Assembly: GCF_021277265.1 (NCBI RefSeq) | Contig: NZ_JAJSOH010000013.1 | Coordinates: 1-64,000 of the forward strand | DNA: 64,000 bases | Origin: Kineosporia rhizophila | GTDB lineage: Bacteria > Actinomycetota > Actinomycetes > Actinomycetales > Kineosporiaceae | Direction of reading: 5' to 3' | In this document: piece by piece, positions 15,744 to 24,391 of the stretch | Numbering within the stretch: position 1 is the first letter of the stretch | Layout: every line of letters starts with the position of its first letter | Position numbers and translations under genes: made by a program | The notes under the pieces: generated by a model | What the model saw: the letters and a program-made list of their open reading frames with translations, nothing else | What the model was told of the DNA's origin: nothing | Databases searched by the model: none

Positions 15744-16698
15744 GCAGCCGGAAGCCGGCCTGGTCGACCGAGGCAGCGGTGGCCGAGAGCACCACCACCC
15801 CGCAGCCGGCCTCGCGGTCCATCCCCAGCCAGGTCCGGAATCCGCCGGTGCCCCCGTTGTGCCAGGTGATCGCCCGGTCCTTGTGCTCGAGGGTGATCCA
15901 GGCGGCGCCGATCCGCACGCCGCCCACGAACCGGGCCACCGGGTCGAGCGCCGACAGCCCGGCCACCCGTTCCTCCAGCAGCGCCCGGGTCAGCTCGGCC
16001 AGGTCGCCGATGCTGGAACGCACCCCGCCCGCCGGGGCCAGGGCCTGCCCCGGCCAGGCCGGCCGAGGGCGGCCGCCGCGGGTGCGACCGGTGAGCGAGC
16101 CCGGGCGCAGGTCGGCCTCGGTGGCGGGCAGATACCACGACTTCAGCCCCAGCGGGCCGGCGATCCGCTCCTGCACCAGCTCGGGATAGGTGGAGTCCTG
16201 AGCCGCAGCCACCGCGTGGCCGAGCAGCTCGAAGGCGAAGTTGGAGTAGCGGGGCCGGGGGTTGCGCAGTTCGACCGCGCCCGCCTGCTCGATCATCTCG
16301 GCCACGGTGTCGCCGTAGGGGTTGGTGCCGTTCCACCAGAACCGCAGCGAGCGGCGGTAGGGCGAGCGGGCCGACGGAATGCTGGGGATGCCGGAGCGGT
16401 GTTTGGAGACGGCCTCCAGCTCGACCCCGGCCACCGGGCAGCCCGCCCGCACCGGCAGCAGTTCACCGATGCGGGTGTCGCCGCGCAGCACCCCTCGCTC
16501 CACCGCGTCGCGGTAGAGCAGCCCGGTGACGCCCTTGCTGATCGAGCCGATCTCGAAGTCGGCCTCGGCCGGCGCGCCCCACCCGGCAGTCACCACGCCG
16601 TCGTGGTTCACCGACGCCACCGCGGCCACCGGATGTTTCTTACCCAGCATGCGCTGCGCCTGCCCAGCCAGCGCAGCGTCCCCCCAAACGTCGCTCAC
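15727..16698 (-). CDS. Serine hydrolase, class C beta-lactamase-like
   Basis: A 323-residue penicillin-binding-protein-fold hydrolase. The three motifs are visible: SISK at 52-55 holding the nucleophile Ser52 and general base Lys55, YSN in PRYSNFAFELLG, and HNGGTGG near the C terminus in place of the KTG box. No signal peptide is apparent, so it may be cytoplasmic, as are many EstB-like esterases of this family; true beta-lactam resistance should not be assumed. The GTG at 16698 is preferred because upstream in-frame sequence is Arg/Gly-rich and looks non-coding. It is oriented with the D-amino-acid operon but is separated from it by 62 bp. Confidence 0.85.
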   Translation of the reverse strand: MSDVWGDAALAGQAQRMLGKKHPVAAVASVNHDGVVTAGWGAPAEADFEIGSISKGVTGLLYRDAVERGVLRGDTRIGELLPVRAGCPVAGVELEAVSKHRSGIPSIPSARSPYRRSLRFWWNGTNPYGDTVAEMIEQAGAVELRNPRPRYSNFAFELLGHAVAAAQDSTYPELVQERIAGPLGLKSWYLPATEADLRPGSLTGRTRGGRPRPAWPGQALAPAGGVRSSIGDLAELTRALLEERVAGLSALDPVARFVGGVRIGAAWITLEHKDRAITWHNGGTGGFRTWLGMDREAGCGVVVLSATAASVDQAGFRLLSERN

Positions 16699-16760
16699 GA
16701 GCGCAATCCTGGCTGGCCCGGCGGCCCGCTGTCCACGACGTCGGGACCAGCCCGCGACAC

Positions 16761-18068
16761 TCAGAAGAAGGTGTGCACCAGGTCCACCACGAACTCCTCC
16801 TCGTCGAGCACCGGGATCACCCGCCACTTGTCCAGGGTGGTGCAGGGGTGGGAAATGCCCACGTGTACCAGGTCTCCGGGCGCCAGCTCGGTGTCGGGCG
16901 GCAGGTCGAGGAAGGCGTGCTGGTCATTGAGGGCGGTGACGGTAAGGCCGGAGGCCGGGGTGCGGCGCCCGTCCCGGTGGCGGATCTCACGCGGGATGGG
17001 CAGGCCCTCGTCGAATCCCGCGTCCCGGCGGCCCAGCAGCAACAGCGCGAGCCCGGGTTCGGGGCGCGAGAGCACCGGGGCCCAGATCGAGAGGGCCGGA
17101 CGCAGCGGCGGGCCGTCGGCGGCGCGCTGCTGCGGCGTGACGGAGGCGTAGTAGCCGTCGTCGTGGATGGCGTAGGCACCGCTGCGCAGGACGATCACCG
17201 GGTCGCCCTCGACCGCGGCCGTCATCAGGGTCAGCGCCACCACGTCGGGGAAGGCGCTGCCCCCGGCCGAGACCACGTACGAGGGGGCGAGCAGCCCGGC
17301 GGAGAAGAGGTCGGCGCCCAGCTCGGCCAGCTCCCGGCACCAGGTGGCCACCCGCTCGTTCTCCTCGGCGGTGCCGTGGTGGCCCAGAGTGCCCTCGTAG
17401 CCGCTGACTCCGGCCAGGTGCAGTTCCGGGCGGGCCGCCACCGCCACGGCCACGGCCCGGGCCTCGTCGGGTGAGCGGGCTCCGGTGCGCCCGCCCGGGT
17501 GGCCCAGCTCGACCAGCACGTCGAGGGCGCGGCGGGCCCCGGCGTGCACCAGCTCGTCGGCGAGGAACGCGACGCCCTCGGCGGAGTCGACGTTCACGTA
17601 GACCCGCAGTTCGGGCTCGGCCATCAGACGGCGCGAGAGCCAGGTGATCCCGGCCCGGTCGGCCAGCTGGTTGGCCACCACGAACCGGTGCACCCCGTAG
17701 GCGTGGTAGGCCTGCAGCTGCGACACCCCGGCCACGGTGATCGCCCACGCGCCGTTGTCCAGCTGGTGGTGGGCGATCTCGGGGGACATGTAGGTCTTGC
17801 CGTGCGGGGCGATCTGCATGCCGTGCTCGGAGCACCAGCTCGCCATCGCCCCGATGTTGTGCAGCAGGGCCGCGCGGTCGATCACCGCCAGCGGGAAGGT
17901 GAAGTCGCCCTCGTGCAGCGGCACCGGGCTCTCCCGCAGCCGCTGGGCGGTGACCGTGCCGCGCGAGACCAGCGCGCCCCAGCCCTTCTCGGTGACGCCG
18001 ACGCGCAGGCCGGCCAGTTCGTGCCGGGCCTTGGCCCGCATGCCGTTCACATCCGCCCCACCGTTCAT
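16761..18068 (-). CDS. D-amino-acid deaminase/aldolase, PLP alanine-racemase fold (DSD/DTA type)
   Basis: A 435-residue PLP enzyme of the D-threonine aldolase/D-serine dehydratase group. The N-terminal alanine-racemase-type barrel contains APHGKTYMSPEIAHHQ, whose Lys forms the internal aldimine, and the phosphate-binding GVSGYEGTLGHHG. The C-terminal domain ends with ISHPCTTLDKW, the His-x-Cys metal site that these enzymes use with PLP. The product would cleave or deaminate D-amino acids. The ATG at 18068 overlaps the stop of the N-acyl-D-amino-acid deacylase (ATGA). The two genes form an operon that releases D-amino acids from N-acyl forms and then degrades them, a pairing also known elsewhere. 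Confidence 0.88.
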   Translation of the reverse strand: MNGGADVNGMRAKARHELAGLRVGVTEKGWGALVSRGTVTAQRLRESPVPLHEGDFTFPLAVIDRAALLHNIGAMASWCSEHGMQIAPHGKTYMSPEIAHHQLDNGAWAITVAGVSQLQAYHAYGVHRFVVANQLADRAGITWLSRRLMAEPELRVYVNVDSAEGVAFLADELVHAGARRALDVLVELGHPGGRTGARSPDEARAVAVAVAARPELHLAGVSGYEGTLGHHGTAEENERVATWCRELAELGADLFSAGLLAPSYVVSAGGSAFPDVVALTLMTAAVEGDPVIVLRSGAYAIHDDGYYASVTPQQRAADGPPLRPALSIWAPVLSRPEPGLALLLLGRRDAGFDEGLPIPREIRHRDGRRTPASGLTVTALNDQHAFLDLPPDTELAPGDLVHVGISHPCTTLDKWRVIPVLDEEEFVVDLVHTFF

Positions 18069-19621
18069 CGCACCCTCTCCCCTCGCCGCAGGGCCCGGCC
18101 GCACCGGCCGCCCGTCAGCTGCCCCTTCTCGAGCACGATCTGTCCGTTCACCAGCACCAGCTCGACGCCCTCGGCCAGCCGCAGCGGTTCGGCGTAGGTG
18201 GCCCGGTCGGCCAGCGCCGGCACCTCCAGCACGGCGACGTCGGCCGCGTAGCCCTCTTCCAGCCGCCCGCGCCCGGCCAGACCGAAGCGTTCGCAGGCCC
18301 GGCTCGACAGGTGCACGGCCGCCTGGCCCCAGGTCCAGTCGCCCAGGTCGCGGGTGTGCCGGGCGAGCATCCGGGCGAACGCCCCCCGACCGCGCGGGTG
18401 CGGGTGGCCGCCGACCAGGATCCCGTCCGAACTACCCATGTGCTCGGGCTGTTTCAGCAGATCGCGGATGTCCTGCGGAGTGTTGGCGGCGGGCTGCTGC
18501 ACCACGCAGGCGACGGCCAGGTCGCTGGCCAGGATCAGGTCGCAGACCAGGTCGCCCGGCGTCTGCCCGGCCCGGGCGGCGGCCTCGGGCACGGTCAGCC
18601 CCTCGGCCCACGGGGCGGCGGGCACCGAGGAGAGCGTGACCCGGGTGAAGAGCTCGGCCAGAGCCGGGAACCACTCCTGCCGCAGCGACTCTCGTACGCT
18701 CGCGTCGGCCAGCCGGGCCAGGGTCTGCGAAGGGGCCGCGTCCTGCAGGGATCTGGGCAGCGCGAGCATGGCCAGCAGAGTGTTGCCGCGCCGGTAGGGG
18801 TAGGTGTCGTAGGTCAGGTCGACCCCCATCCGGTGCGCCCGCGAGACCTCGGGCAGCAGCAGGTCGGCCGGACCGTGGAAGTGCGAGACGTGAGCTCGCA
18901 CACCGGATTCGGCGGCCAGCACCAGGAACTCGGCCATCCCCCGCGGCGCATCCTGCTCGTAGCCGCGGATGTGCGAGACGTGCACACCCCCGGCCCGGCT
19001 GACCACCTTCAGCAGGGCCGAGAGCTCGTCCGGCCCGGCATACCCGCCGGGCACGTACTCCAGGCCGGTCGACAGGCCCACCGCACCCTCGTCGAGGGCG
19101 TGCTCGAGCAGGGCGGTCTGCGGGGCCGGATCGGCCGGGCCGGCCCCGAACCCGGCCACCGAGGCCCGCACCGTGCCGGCCGGGGCCAGGTAGGCCACGT
19201 TGAGGGCGCCGCGCCGGTCGTAGTACTCCAGCAACTGCGCCACCGTGGCGCCACCGGCCAGCGGCTCCGGGAAGGGCCCGTTGACCGCGGCGAAGTAACG
19301 CGACAGCTCCGGCGCCGCGGCGGCCGAGCTGGGGGCGACCGACACGCCGTCCTGCCCGAGCACCACCGTGGTCACTCCCTGCCTCAGGCAGGCGAGCTCC
19401 AGTTCCGGTGAGCCGATCAGCCCTTCCGCGTGGCTGTGCGCATCGACCAGTCCGGGCAGGAGCAGCCGACCGCGCACGTCCACCGTGCGAACGGCCTCGA
19501 CCCCGTCACCCGTCCCGATCAGCGCGATCGTGCCGTCCTTGATGCCCACATCGGCACGGCGCGGCTCGGCACCCGACCCGTCGGCGATCTCACCACCGGC
19601 CAGCAGCACATCCAGCACCAC
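18065..19621 (-). CDS. N-acyl-D-amino-acid deacylase (amidohydrolase superfamily)
   Basis: A 518-residue D-aminoacylase. It opens with the composite beta-sandwich strand VLLAGGEIADGSGAEPRRADVGIKDG and then PGLVDAHSHAEG, with the His-x-His metal pair. Later metal or substrate residues lie in VHVSHIRGYE and AHVSHFHGP, and the family signature GGHPHPRGRGAFARML precedes the C-terminal sandwich return. It hydrolyses N-acyl-D-amino acids to the D-amino acid plus fatty or acetic acid. The GTG at 19621 lies 6 nt after GGGAGG, a clear ribosome-binding site, whereas upstream in-frame sequence is not family-like. It is the first gene of a coupled operon with the D-amino-acid deaminase/aldolase. Confidence 0.9.
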   Translation of the reverse strand: MVLDVLLAGGEIADGSGAEPRRADVGIKDGTIALIGTGDGVEAVRTVDVRGRLLLPGLVDAHSHAEGLIGSPELELACLRQGVTTVVLGQDGVSVAPSSAAAAPELSRYFAAVNGPFPEPLAGGATVAQLLEYYDRRGALNVAYLAPAGTVRASVAGFGAGPADPAPQTALLEHALDEGAVGLSTGLEYVPGGYAGPDELSALLKVVSRAGGVHVSHIRGYEQDAPRGMAEFLVLAAESGVRAHVSHFHGPADLLLPEVSRAHRMGVDLTYDTYPYRRGNTLLAMLALPRSLQDAAPSQTLARLADASVRESLRQEWFPALAELFTRVTLSSVPAAPWAEGLTVPEAAARAGQTPGDLVCDLILASDLAVACVVQQPAANTPQDIRDLLKQPEHMGSSDGILVGGHPHPRGRGAFARMLARHTRDLGDWTWGQAAVHLSSRACERFGLAGRGRLEEGYAADVAVLEVPALADRATYAEPLRLAEGVELVLVNGQIVLEKGQLTGGRCGRALRRGERVR

Positions 19622-19853
19622 GGCGCACCTCCCTGCCGAACAACGCCGAACGCCCGCCGGCACACCTGACGCACCGCCACGAACTGCCGGCTCACCCGCC
19701 GCGCGACACCGGGCGAACACGGGCGATTTCCAGCAATGGACGATCTACGCCCGTTTGCGAGTCAACACCACCACGTCGCTGCACGCCAGAGGGACCTTTC
19801 CGGATGCGGTGGTCGGGAGAGGCCCCCGGTGCCAGAAGGTGCTACAGGTCACC

Positions 19854-19880
19854 CTGGGGGCACGATCGCCGTGCCCCCAG
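19854..19880. terminator. Hairpin downstream of GPP34 gene
   Basis: A perfect 10 bp stem, CTGGGGGCAC with its complement around GATCGCC, begins 12 nt beyond the TGA of the minus-strand GPP34 gene. It is the main feature in the 271 bp spacer 19622-19892, in which I see no gene. Confidence 0.65.
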
Positions 19881-19892
19881 CGCATCCAGGGC

Positions 19893-20600
19893 CTACGAGG
19901 TGACGGCCGCTCCCGCGGCCGCGGCGGCCGCCCCCGAGGCGATGGCGGCGGTGATGGTCCGTACGGCGTCGTTGACCGCCTTCGCGCCCCAGTCGCCCTC
20001 CTGGATCTCCTTGCCCCGCTTCTTCACCTCTGACGACCACGGCAGCGGCGGGTCCATGTCCTTCAGCGCCGGCTTGAGCGTGTCGCTGCCCGACAGCAGC
20101 GCGATCAGTGCAGCGGTGCGCACGTCGGGCTCGGCACCGTCGGCCAGCACCGCGCGCACGTCCCTTCGCACCGCCGTCTCGTGCGTGCCGTCGGCGGCCG
20201 GATGCACGGTGCGCGGGATCAGCCCGAGCATCTTCTTCTTCTCCTCCCGCACCATGCCACGCTCGACCAGGCGCGCCACCACCTTCTTCTGGGTGCCCCG
20301 GCCCAGCCGCTCCAGCACCGTCATCGAGGCCCGGGGCTTCTCGGCGACCACGTCGAACGCCTCCTGCAGCAGCGGGTCGGGCAGCGGCCCGTCGCCCCCC
20401 GCGAGGATCTTGCGCCCGCTGAACACGCTCTTCTTGTCGTCCTGACCGGCCCGGTCCAGCAGCGTCAGCTCGACCAGCAGGGCGCCGCCCAGGATGTAGT
20501 TCAGGACGTGCTCGGAGGGCACGCTGCCCTTCTCGTCGCTGAGCAGGAGCAGCATCAGGTCCTCGACCAGGAGCGTCTCCTGCGGCGTGTACTCGGTCAT
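19893..20600 (-). CDS. GOLPH3/VPS74 (GPP34) family protein
   Basis: A 235-residue protein of the GPP34 family, best known from eukaryotic Golgi phosphoprotein 3 but widespread in actinobacteria. Diagnostic segments are LLVEDLMLLLLSDEKGSVP near the N terminus, LGGALLVELTLLDRAG, the charged central DPLLQEAFDVV and LERLGRGTQKKVVARLVERGMVREEKKKMLGLIP (beta-hairpin and helices), and RTAALIALLSGSDTLKPAL. Golgi members bind phosphatidylinositol-4-phosphate; the bacterial role is not established. An Ala/Gly-rich tail (AAIASGAAAAAAGAAVTS) ends the protein. GGAGG precedes the ATG at 20600. It is divergent from a small protein gene at 20735. Confidence 0.88.
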   Translation of the reverse strand: MTEYTPQETLLVEDLMLLLLSDEKGSVPSEHVLNYILGGALLVELTLLDRAGQDDKKSVFSGRKILAGGDGPLPDPLLQEAFDVVAEKPRASMTVLERLGRGTQKKVVARLVERGMVREEKKKMLGLIPRTVHPAADGTHETAVRRDVRAVLADGAEPDVRTAALIALLSGSDTLKPALKDMDPPLPWSSEVKKRGKEIQEGDWGAKAVNDAVRTITAAIASGAAAAAAGAAVTS

Positions 20601-20734
20601 CCGTCCTCCAGCGATGTCGGTCAGCAGTTCGGTCAGTGCAGACGTCAGTGCAGACCATGCCCCTGCGGCACAGTCAAACACCGATGCCCGCAGGCCACCG
20701 TAGGGGGCGCACCGCCCCGTCGTACGGTGAAGGC

Positions 20735-21175
20735 ATGGAGCACCAGGACGACGCTGACTGGCCGGCCCGCCGCCGTGAGGCCTTCGAGGCACACGAACGG
20801 GCCCGGCAGCGCGCCGAGGCGGCGGAGGAACTGCAGGCCCAGGCCCTGGTGGCGGACTTCCTGGTGCGGGCGCGGGAACTGGGCCTGCCGGCCGGGCCCC
20901 TGCGGGCCCGGGCCTACAACGGTTCGGCCACCTTCCGCACCGGCCTGAGCGGCTGGTACCTGCAGCCCAGCGGTTCGCTCGGGATCAGCGAGGACGGGCA
21001 GTTCTACGTGCTGGTCACCCCCGGCGGACTGGCCGAGCGGCTGCGCGGGGCCCGGATCGCCCCCTCGGCGCCGCCGCTGGCGGTGGGCCGGGGCGCGCGC
21101 GACGGCGAGTCGATGTCGCTGCGCGAACTGCTGGAGCGGCGCCTGGCCGCGGGGAGCCAGTTCCGGCGGCTGTGA
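20735..21175 (+). CDS. Hypothetical protein with N-terminal coiled region
   Basis: A 146-residue protein that I do not recognise. Residues 1-50 are helical and charged (ARRREAFEAHERARQRAEAAEELQAQ), followed by a compact part including VADFLVRARELGLP, then beta-like segments SGWYLQPSGSLGISEDGQFYVLVTPGG, and a helical tail MSLRELLERRLAAGSQ. No signal peptide or membrane segment is seen. It is divergent from the GPP34 gene with a 134 bp spacer and ends 6 bp before the convergent TPR gene. Codon usage and third-position GC match its neighbours, so the frame is credible. Confidence 0.7.
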   Translation: MEHQDDADWPARRREAFEAHERARQRAEAAEELQAQALVADFLVRARELGLPAGPLRARAYNGSATFRTGLSGWYLQPSGSLGISEDGQFYVLVTPGGLAERLRGARIAPSAPPLAVGRGARDGESMSLRELLERRLAAGSQFRRL

Positions 21176-21181
21176 GATCAG

Positions 21182-22084
21182 CTACGAGATCAGCCGCACC
21201 GCGCGGGCTTCCAGGTCACGGGCCGTCTCCTCCTCGCCCAGGCTGCGCATCACTGCGGCCAGATTGCGCAGGTAGGTGTCGATCACCCCGTGCCCGCTGC
21301 TCTCACCCAGCGTGAGGGCCTGCCGGGCCAGAGGCCGCGCCGCCACCGGCAGACCGAGGTGGGCGGCCAGCATGACCGCGAGGTTGTTGGTGTAGGCGGC
21401 CGACTCGGGCCGGCGCACGCGGTCGACCCGCTCGGCCAGTTGCGTCGCCTTCGACAACGACTGCCGGGCGCCCTCGTGGTCACCGCCGAGCAGCCGGGCC
21501 TTGGCCAGATTGCTGAACACCGCCGCCAGTTCGGGACCGGCCGAGCCTTCCTGCTCGGCCACCGAACGGGCCCGCTCCAGCATCGCCAGCCCGGCCTCGG
21601 TCTCGCCCAGGCGCAGCCGCACCAGGCCCAGGTTGTTCAGGTGCCGGGCCACCCGCAGGTCGTCGCGGCCGACCGCGGCCACCGTCACCCCGAGCGCCCG
21701 CTCGAGCAGGTCGGCGGCCTGCTGCCACTCGTTCACCCGGGCCAGGGCCACGGCCAGGTGGCCGAGCTGGGTGGCGGCGTAGGGGTGCTCGGGCCCGACC
21801 GCCTGCTCGGTGAGCGCGACCGCCCGCGCCGCCAGGGAACGCACCCGGGCGCCGTCCTGCCGCAGGAACATGGCGAAGGCCACCCCGTTGCCGCGCAGCA
21901 CGACCCGCGGATGGGCGGGCAGGCCGGGCTCGTGCACCTCGACCAGCACCCGCGCGCTGAGCGCCCGTTCGTCGCCCGCGTCCCACACGTCCAGCAACAG
22001 CACGCCGACCGCGCGTGGGAGGGTCGAGGCCGCAGTGGTGTGCAGGCGAAGGATCTCCGCGGTGTCTCCCATCCACACAGTCAA
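21182..22084 (-). CDS. Tetratricopeptide-repeat protein
   Basis: A 300-residue mostly helical protein. After about 70 residues of non-repeat sequence come TPR-like 40-42-residue units: HPYAATQLGHLAVALARVNEWQQAADLLERAL, DDLRVARHLNNLGLVRLRLGETEAGLAMLERAR, GPELAAVFSNLAKARLLGGDHEGARQSLSKA and later RPESAAYTNNLAVMLAAHLGLPVAARPLARQAL. This 42-residue form resembles the TPR_10/TPR_12 repeats of NB-ARC regulators, but no ATPase domain accompanies it. It probably acts as a protein-binding scaffold. Two ATGs (residues 1 and 5) are possible starts. No signal peptide is present, and no operon partner. Confidence 0.8.
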   Translation of the reverse strand: MTVWMGDTAEILRLHTTAASTLPRAVGVLLLDVWDAGDERALSARVLVEVHEPGLPAHPRVVLRGNGVAFAMFLRQDGARVRSLAARAVALTEQAVGPEHPYAATQLGHLAVALARVNEWQQAADLLERALGVTVAAVGRDDLRVARHLNNLGLVRLRLGETEAGLAMLERARSVAEQEGSAGPELAAVFSNLAKARLLGGDHEGARQSLSKATQLAERVDRVRRPESAAYTNNLAVMLAAHLGLPVAARPLARQALTLGESSGHGVIDTYLRNLAAVMRSLGEEETARDLEARAVRLIS

Positions 22085-22214
22085 CCATCAGGTAGTGCCT
22101 GCTGTACCCGGTGAGTGGTGTTTGCGGGATCGAGTCAGCGGCCGCTGCCCGGGATGCTGGAGCCGGCCGCCGAACAGTGCGACAAACCACCGTGAACAGC
22201 AGGAGGCCTCCGGG

Positions 22215-22316
22215 ATGCCTACCCGACGGGCAGGTCTCGTGGCCCTGATCGTCACCCTGACCATCGCCGGCGTGGGCCTGACCACCACGCTCACCGCACT
22301 CGTCCGGTCGTGCTGA
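22215..22316 (+). CDS. Predicted 33-residue single-span membrane peptide
   Basis: A very short frame with a strong AGGAGG ribosome-binding site at 22201-22206, 8 nt before the ATG. It encodes basic residues (MPTRRAG), a single hydrophobic segment of about 20 residues, and a short tail RSC. Size, charge and layout fit a small bitopic membrane protein. It ends 4 bp before the stop of the convergent response regulator and has no other partner. Such short genes are easily produced by chance, but the ribosome-binding site and hydrophobic profile together make this one worth listing. Confidence 0.45.
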   Translation: MPTRRAGLVALIVTLTIAGVGLTTTLTALVRSC

Positions 22317-22320
22317 GTCC

Positions 22321-22977
22321 CTACCGCCGCTCGCCGTCCTCGAGGTACTTGAGGACGGCGACCACGCGCCGGTCGGTGTGGTCGGTCGGGGCCAGGTCGA
22401 GCTTGGCGAAGATGCTGCGGATGTGCTTGTGCACGGCGCCCTCGGTGACCACCAGTTTCTCCGAGATGGCGGTGTTTCCCAGCCCTTCGGCCATCAGGGC
22501 GAGCACGTCGCGCTCACGCGGGCTCAGGCGTTCCATGCCCGGGTCGGGCCGCGAGCGGGTCATCAGCTGGGCCACCACCTCCGGGTCGATCGCGGTGCCG
22601 CCCTCGGCCACCCGGTTCAGCGCCTGGAGGAACTCCTCCACCCGGCCCACCCGCTCCTTCAGCAGGTAGCCCAGCCGGTGCGCACCACCGGCCAGGAGGT
22701 CGGTGGCGAAGGACTGCTCGACGTAGGCCGAGAGCACCAGCACCGCCAGTTCCGGGTGCCGGCGCCGGGCCTCGACCGCCGCCACGATGCCCTCGTCGGT
22801 GTGGGTGGGCGGCATCCGCACGTCGACGATCGCCACGTCCGGTCGCTGCTCGTCCACCACCTCCAGGAACGCCTCGGGCCCGGGCGCCGTGGCCACCACG
22901 TCCAGCCCCTCGGCGCGCAGCAGCGAGGCCAGTCCCTCGCGCAGCAGCGCGTCGTCCTCGGCGATCACGATCCGCAC
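22321..22977 (-). CDS. NarL/FixJ-type response regulator
   Basis: A 218-residue two-domain regulator. The receiver domain (1-120) has the acidic pair in VIAEDDALL, the phosphoacceptor Asp in VAIVDVRMPPTHTDEG, Ser/Thr in VLVLSAY and Lys in YLLKERV. The LuxR-type helix-turn-helix is LSPRERDVLALMAEGLGNTAISEKLVVTEGAVHKHIRSIFAKLDL. It starts with GTG and overlaps the 3' end of the sensor kinase gene by 13 bp, so the pair is translationally coupled. The insertion of a few residues (PPTHTDEG) after the phospho-Asp is typical of this actinobacterial group. Targets are not evident locally. Confidence 0.93.
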   Translation of the reverse strand: MRIVIAEDDALLREGLASLLRAEGLDVVATAPGPEAFLEVVDEQRPDVAIVDVRMPPTHTDEGIVAAVEARRRHPELAVLVLSAYVEQSFATDLLAGGAHRLGYLLKERVGRVEEFLQALNRVAEGGTAIDPEVVAQLMTRSRPDPGMERLSPRERDVLALMAEGLGNTAISEKLVVTEGAVHKHIRSIFAKLDLAPTDHTDRRVVAVLKYLEDGERR

Positions 22978-24233
22978 GGCAACTCCACTTTCAGCATCGT
23001 CGGTCCACCGGCCGGGCTGCTCAGCGTCACGGTGCCGTCGTGCGCCCCGACCCGGCGCCGTAGGCCCACCAGCCCGGAACCGGCGCTCTCGTCGGCGCCC
23101 CCGTGACCGTCGTCCTCGATCTCGATGATCAGCCGCTCCTGCCGGCGGCGCAGCCTAACAGCGGCCGAGGCGGCCCCCGAGTGCCGGGCCACGTTGGTCA
23201 GTGCCTCGGCGACCACGAAATACGCTGTGGCCTCGACCGATGCGGCGCAGCGGCCGGGCACCGCGACGTCCAGGGTGGTCGGCACCGCGCAGTTCGCGGC
23301 CAGACCCGACAGGGCGCCCGCCAGGCCCCGGTCCTCGATCACCGGGGGCAGGATGCTGCGCACCACCCCGCGCAGCTCCTTCAGCGCGTCCTCGGCGGCG
23401 TCCTGGGCCTGGGCGAGGACCTGGTCCACCACGGCCGGGTCGGCGTTCTCGCGGGCCAGCGCCCGCCGGGCCGCGCCCAGCAGCATCGTCACCGCGACCA
23501 TCCGGTTCTGGGTGCCGTCGTGCAGCGACCGCTCGATCCGGCGCAGCTCGGTGGCGTGCGCGTCCAGCGCGGCCGCGCGGGACGAGGTGAGCTCGGCGAT
23601 GCGGCCCGACAGATCAGTGCCCGGCGGCGGGGCCAGCAACCTGCGCCCGGGCCAACCCTGCAGGCGGGCGATCCCGGGGCTGAGGCCGAGCAGGATCGCC
23701 GTCCAGCCCACGCCCATCATGAACACGACGAAGACCTGCAGCCCGCCATGCACCGTCCACACCCCGATCGAGGCGGTGGCGTATTCCGGCGGGATGAACG
23801 GGTACCAGAGCGGGAAGGTGGCGTCCCGGAAGGCCAGCACCGGCAGCAGCACCCCGAAGAAGCCCAGGGCCAGCCCGAACACCCCGTGCACGGGCAGCCA
23901 CAGCAGTTCCCTTCGGGTGGTCGGATCCCGCAGCACAGCCGCCAGTTTCACCACCGGCTCGGCCGGCCCCAGCACCGGCTCGCCCCAGCGGGTCAGCCGG
24001 GCCCGCTCACGGCCGGCGACACTGTGCACGATCCCCAGGACGGTCGGCACCATCAGGAAGCCGATGCCGACCACGCAGAGCATCAGCGTGATCAGCACCA
24101 GGAAGGCGGCCGAGAGGGCCAGCGCGGCCGTGCTCATCCCCCCGGCCAACTGCTCGAGCGCGGCCACGGCCCGGCCGGAGGCCTCGACCAGCCCGGTCCG
24201 GATGTCCTGCCATCGGTCTCGCCTCTGCGCCAC
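22965..24233 (-). CDS. Membrane sensor histidine kinase (HisKA_3)
   Basis: A 422-residue kinase. Four membrane segments with the PF13796-like sensor arrangement occupy about 45-220 (LALSAAFLVLITLMLCVVGIGFLMVP, ELLWLPVHGVFGLALGFFGVLLPVL, VFVVFMMGVGWTAILLG). The HisKA_3 box is ELRRIERSLHDGTQNRMVAV with the phosphoacceptor His, followed by an HATPase domain with N box FVVAEALTNVARHSGA and G box DDGHGG...GSGLVGLRRRV. I chose the GTG at 24233; upstream in-frame sequence looks non-coding. With the overlapping response regulator it forms a complete NarL-type two-component system, probably for envelope stress, though the signal is unknown. Confidence 0.92.
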   Translation of the reverse strand: MAQRRDRWQDIRTGLVEASGRAVAALEQLAGGMSTAALALSAAFLVLITLMLCVVGIGFLMVPTVLGIVHSVAGRERARLTRWGEPVLGPAEPVVKLAAVLRDPTTRRELLWLPVHGVFGLALGFFGVLLPVLAFRDATFPLWYPFIPPEYATASIGVWTVHGGLQVFVVFMMGVGWTAILLGLSPGIARLQGWPGRRLLAPPPGTDLSGRIAELTSSRAAALDAHATELRRIERSLHDGTQNRMVAVTMLLGAARRALARENADPAVVDQVLAQAQDAAEDALKELRGVVRSILPPVIEDRGLAGALSGLAANCAVPTTLDVAVPGRCAASVEATAYFVVAEALTNVARHSGAASAAVRLRRRQERLIIEIEDDGHGGADESAGSGLVGLRRRVGAHDGTVTLSSPAGGPTMLKVELPCGS

Positions 24234-24391
24234 GGCGCGACCGTATACGGACCACCGGAAAGTGCCACATCCCGGCTCACCCTGACCTGACCTGCCCCCC
24301 CGAAATGGTGACCAGTCTTTGTTCGCCGTTTCCGCACGATCTTGAAGCTTCACGGGCCACACTCAGGAACAGAACGGGGGGATCACAGATC

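Noticed and set aside
15727..16698. Antibiotic resistance call for the beta-lactamase-like serine hydrolase
   Set aside because: The class C fold and SxxK/YxN motifs are shared with esterases and peptidases; no signal peptide and a changed third motif make resistance unsupported.
21168..21204. Direct GAGATCAGC repeats between convergent genes, considered as an attachment site
   Set aside because: The copies are short, there is no integrase or tRNA near, and they partly encode the last residues of both genes.
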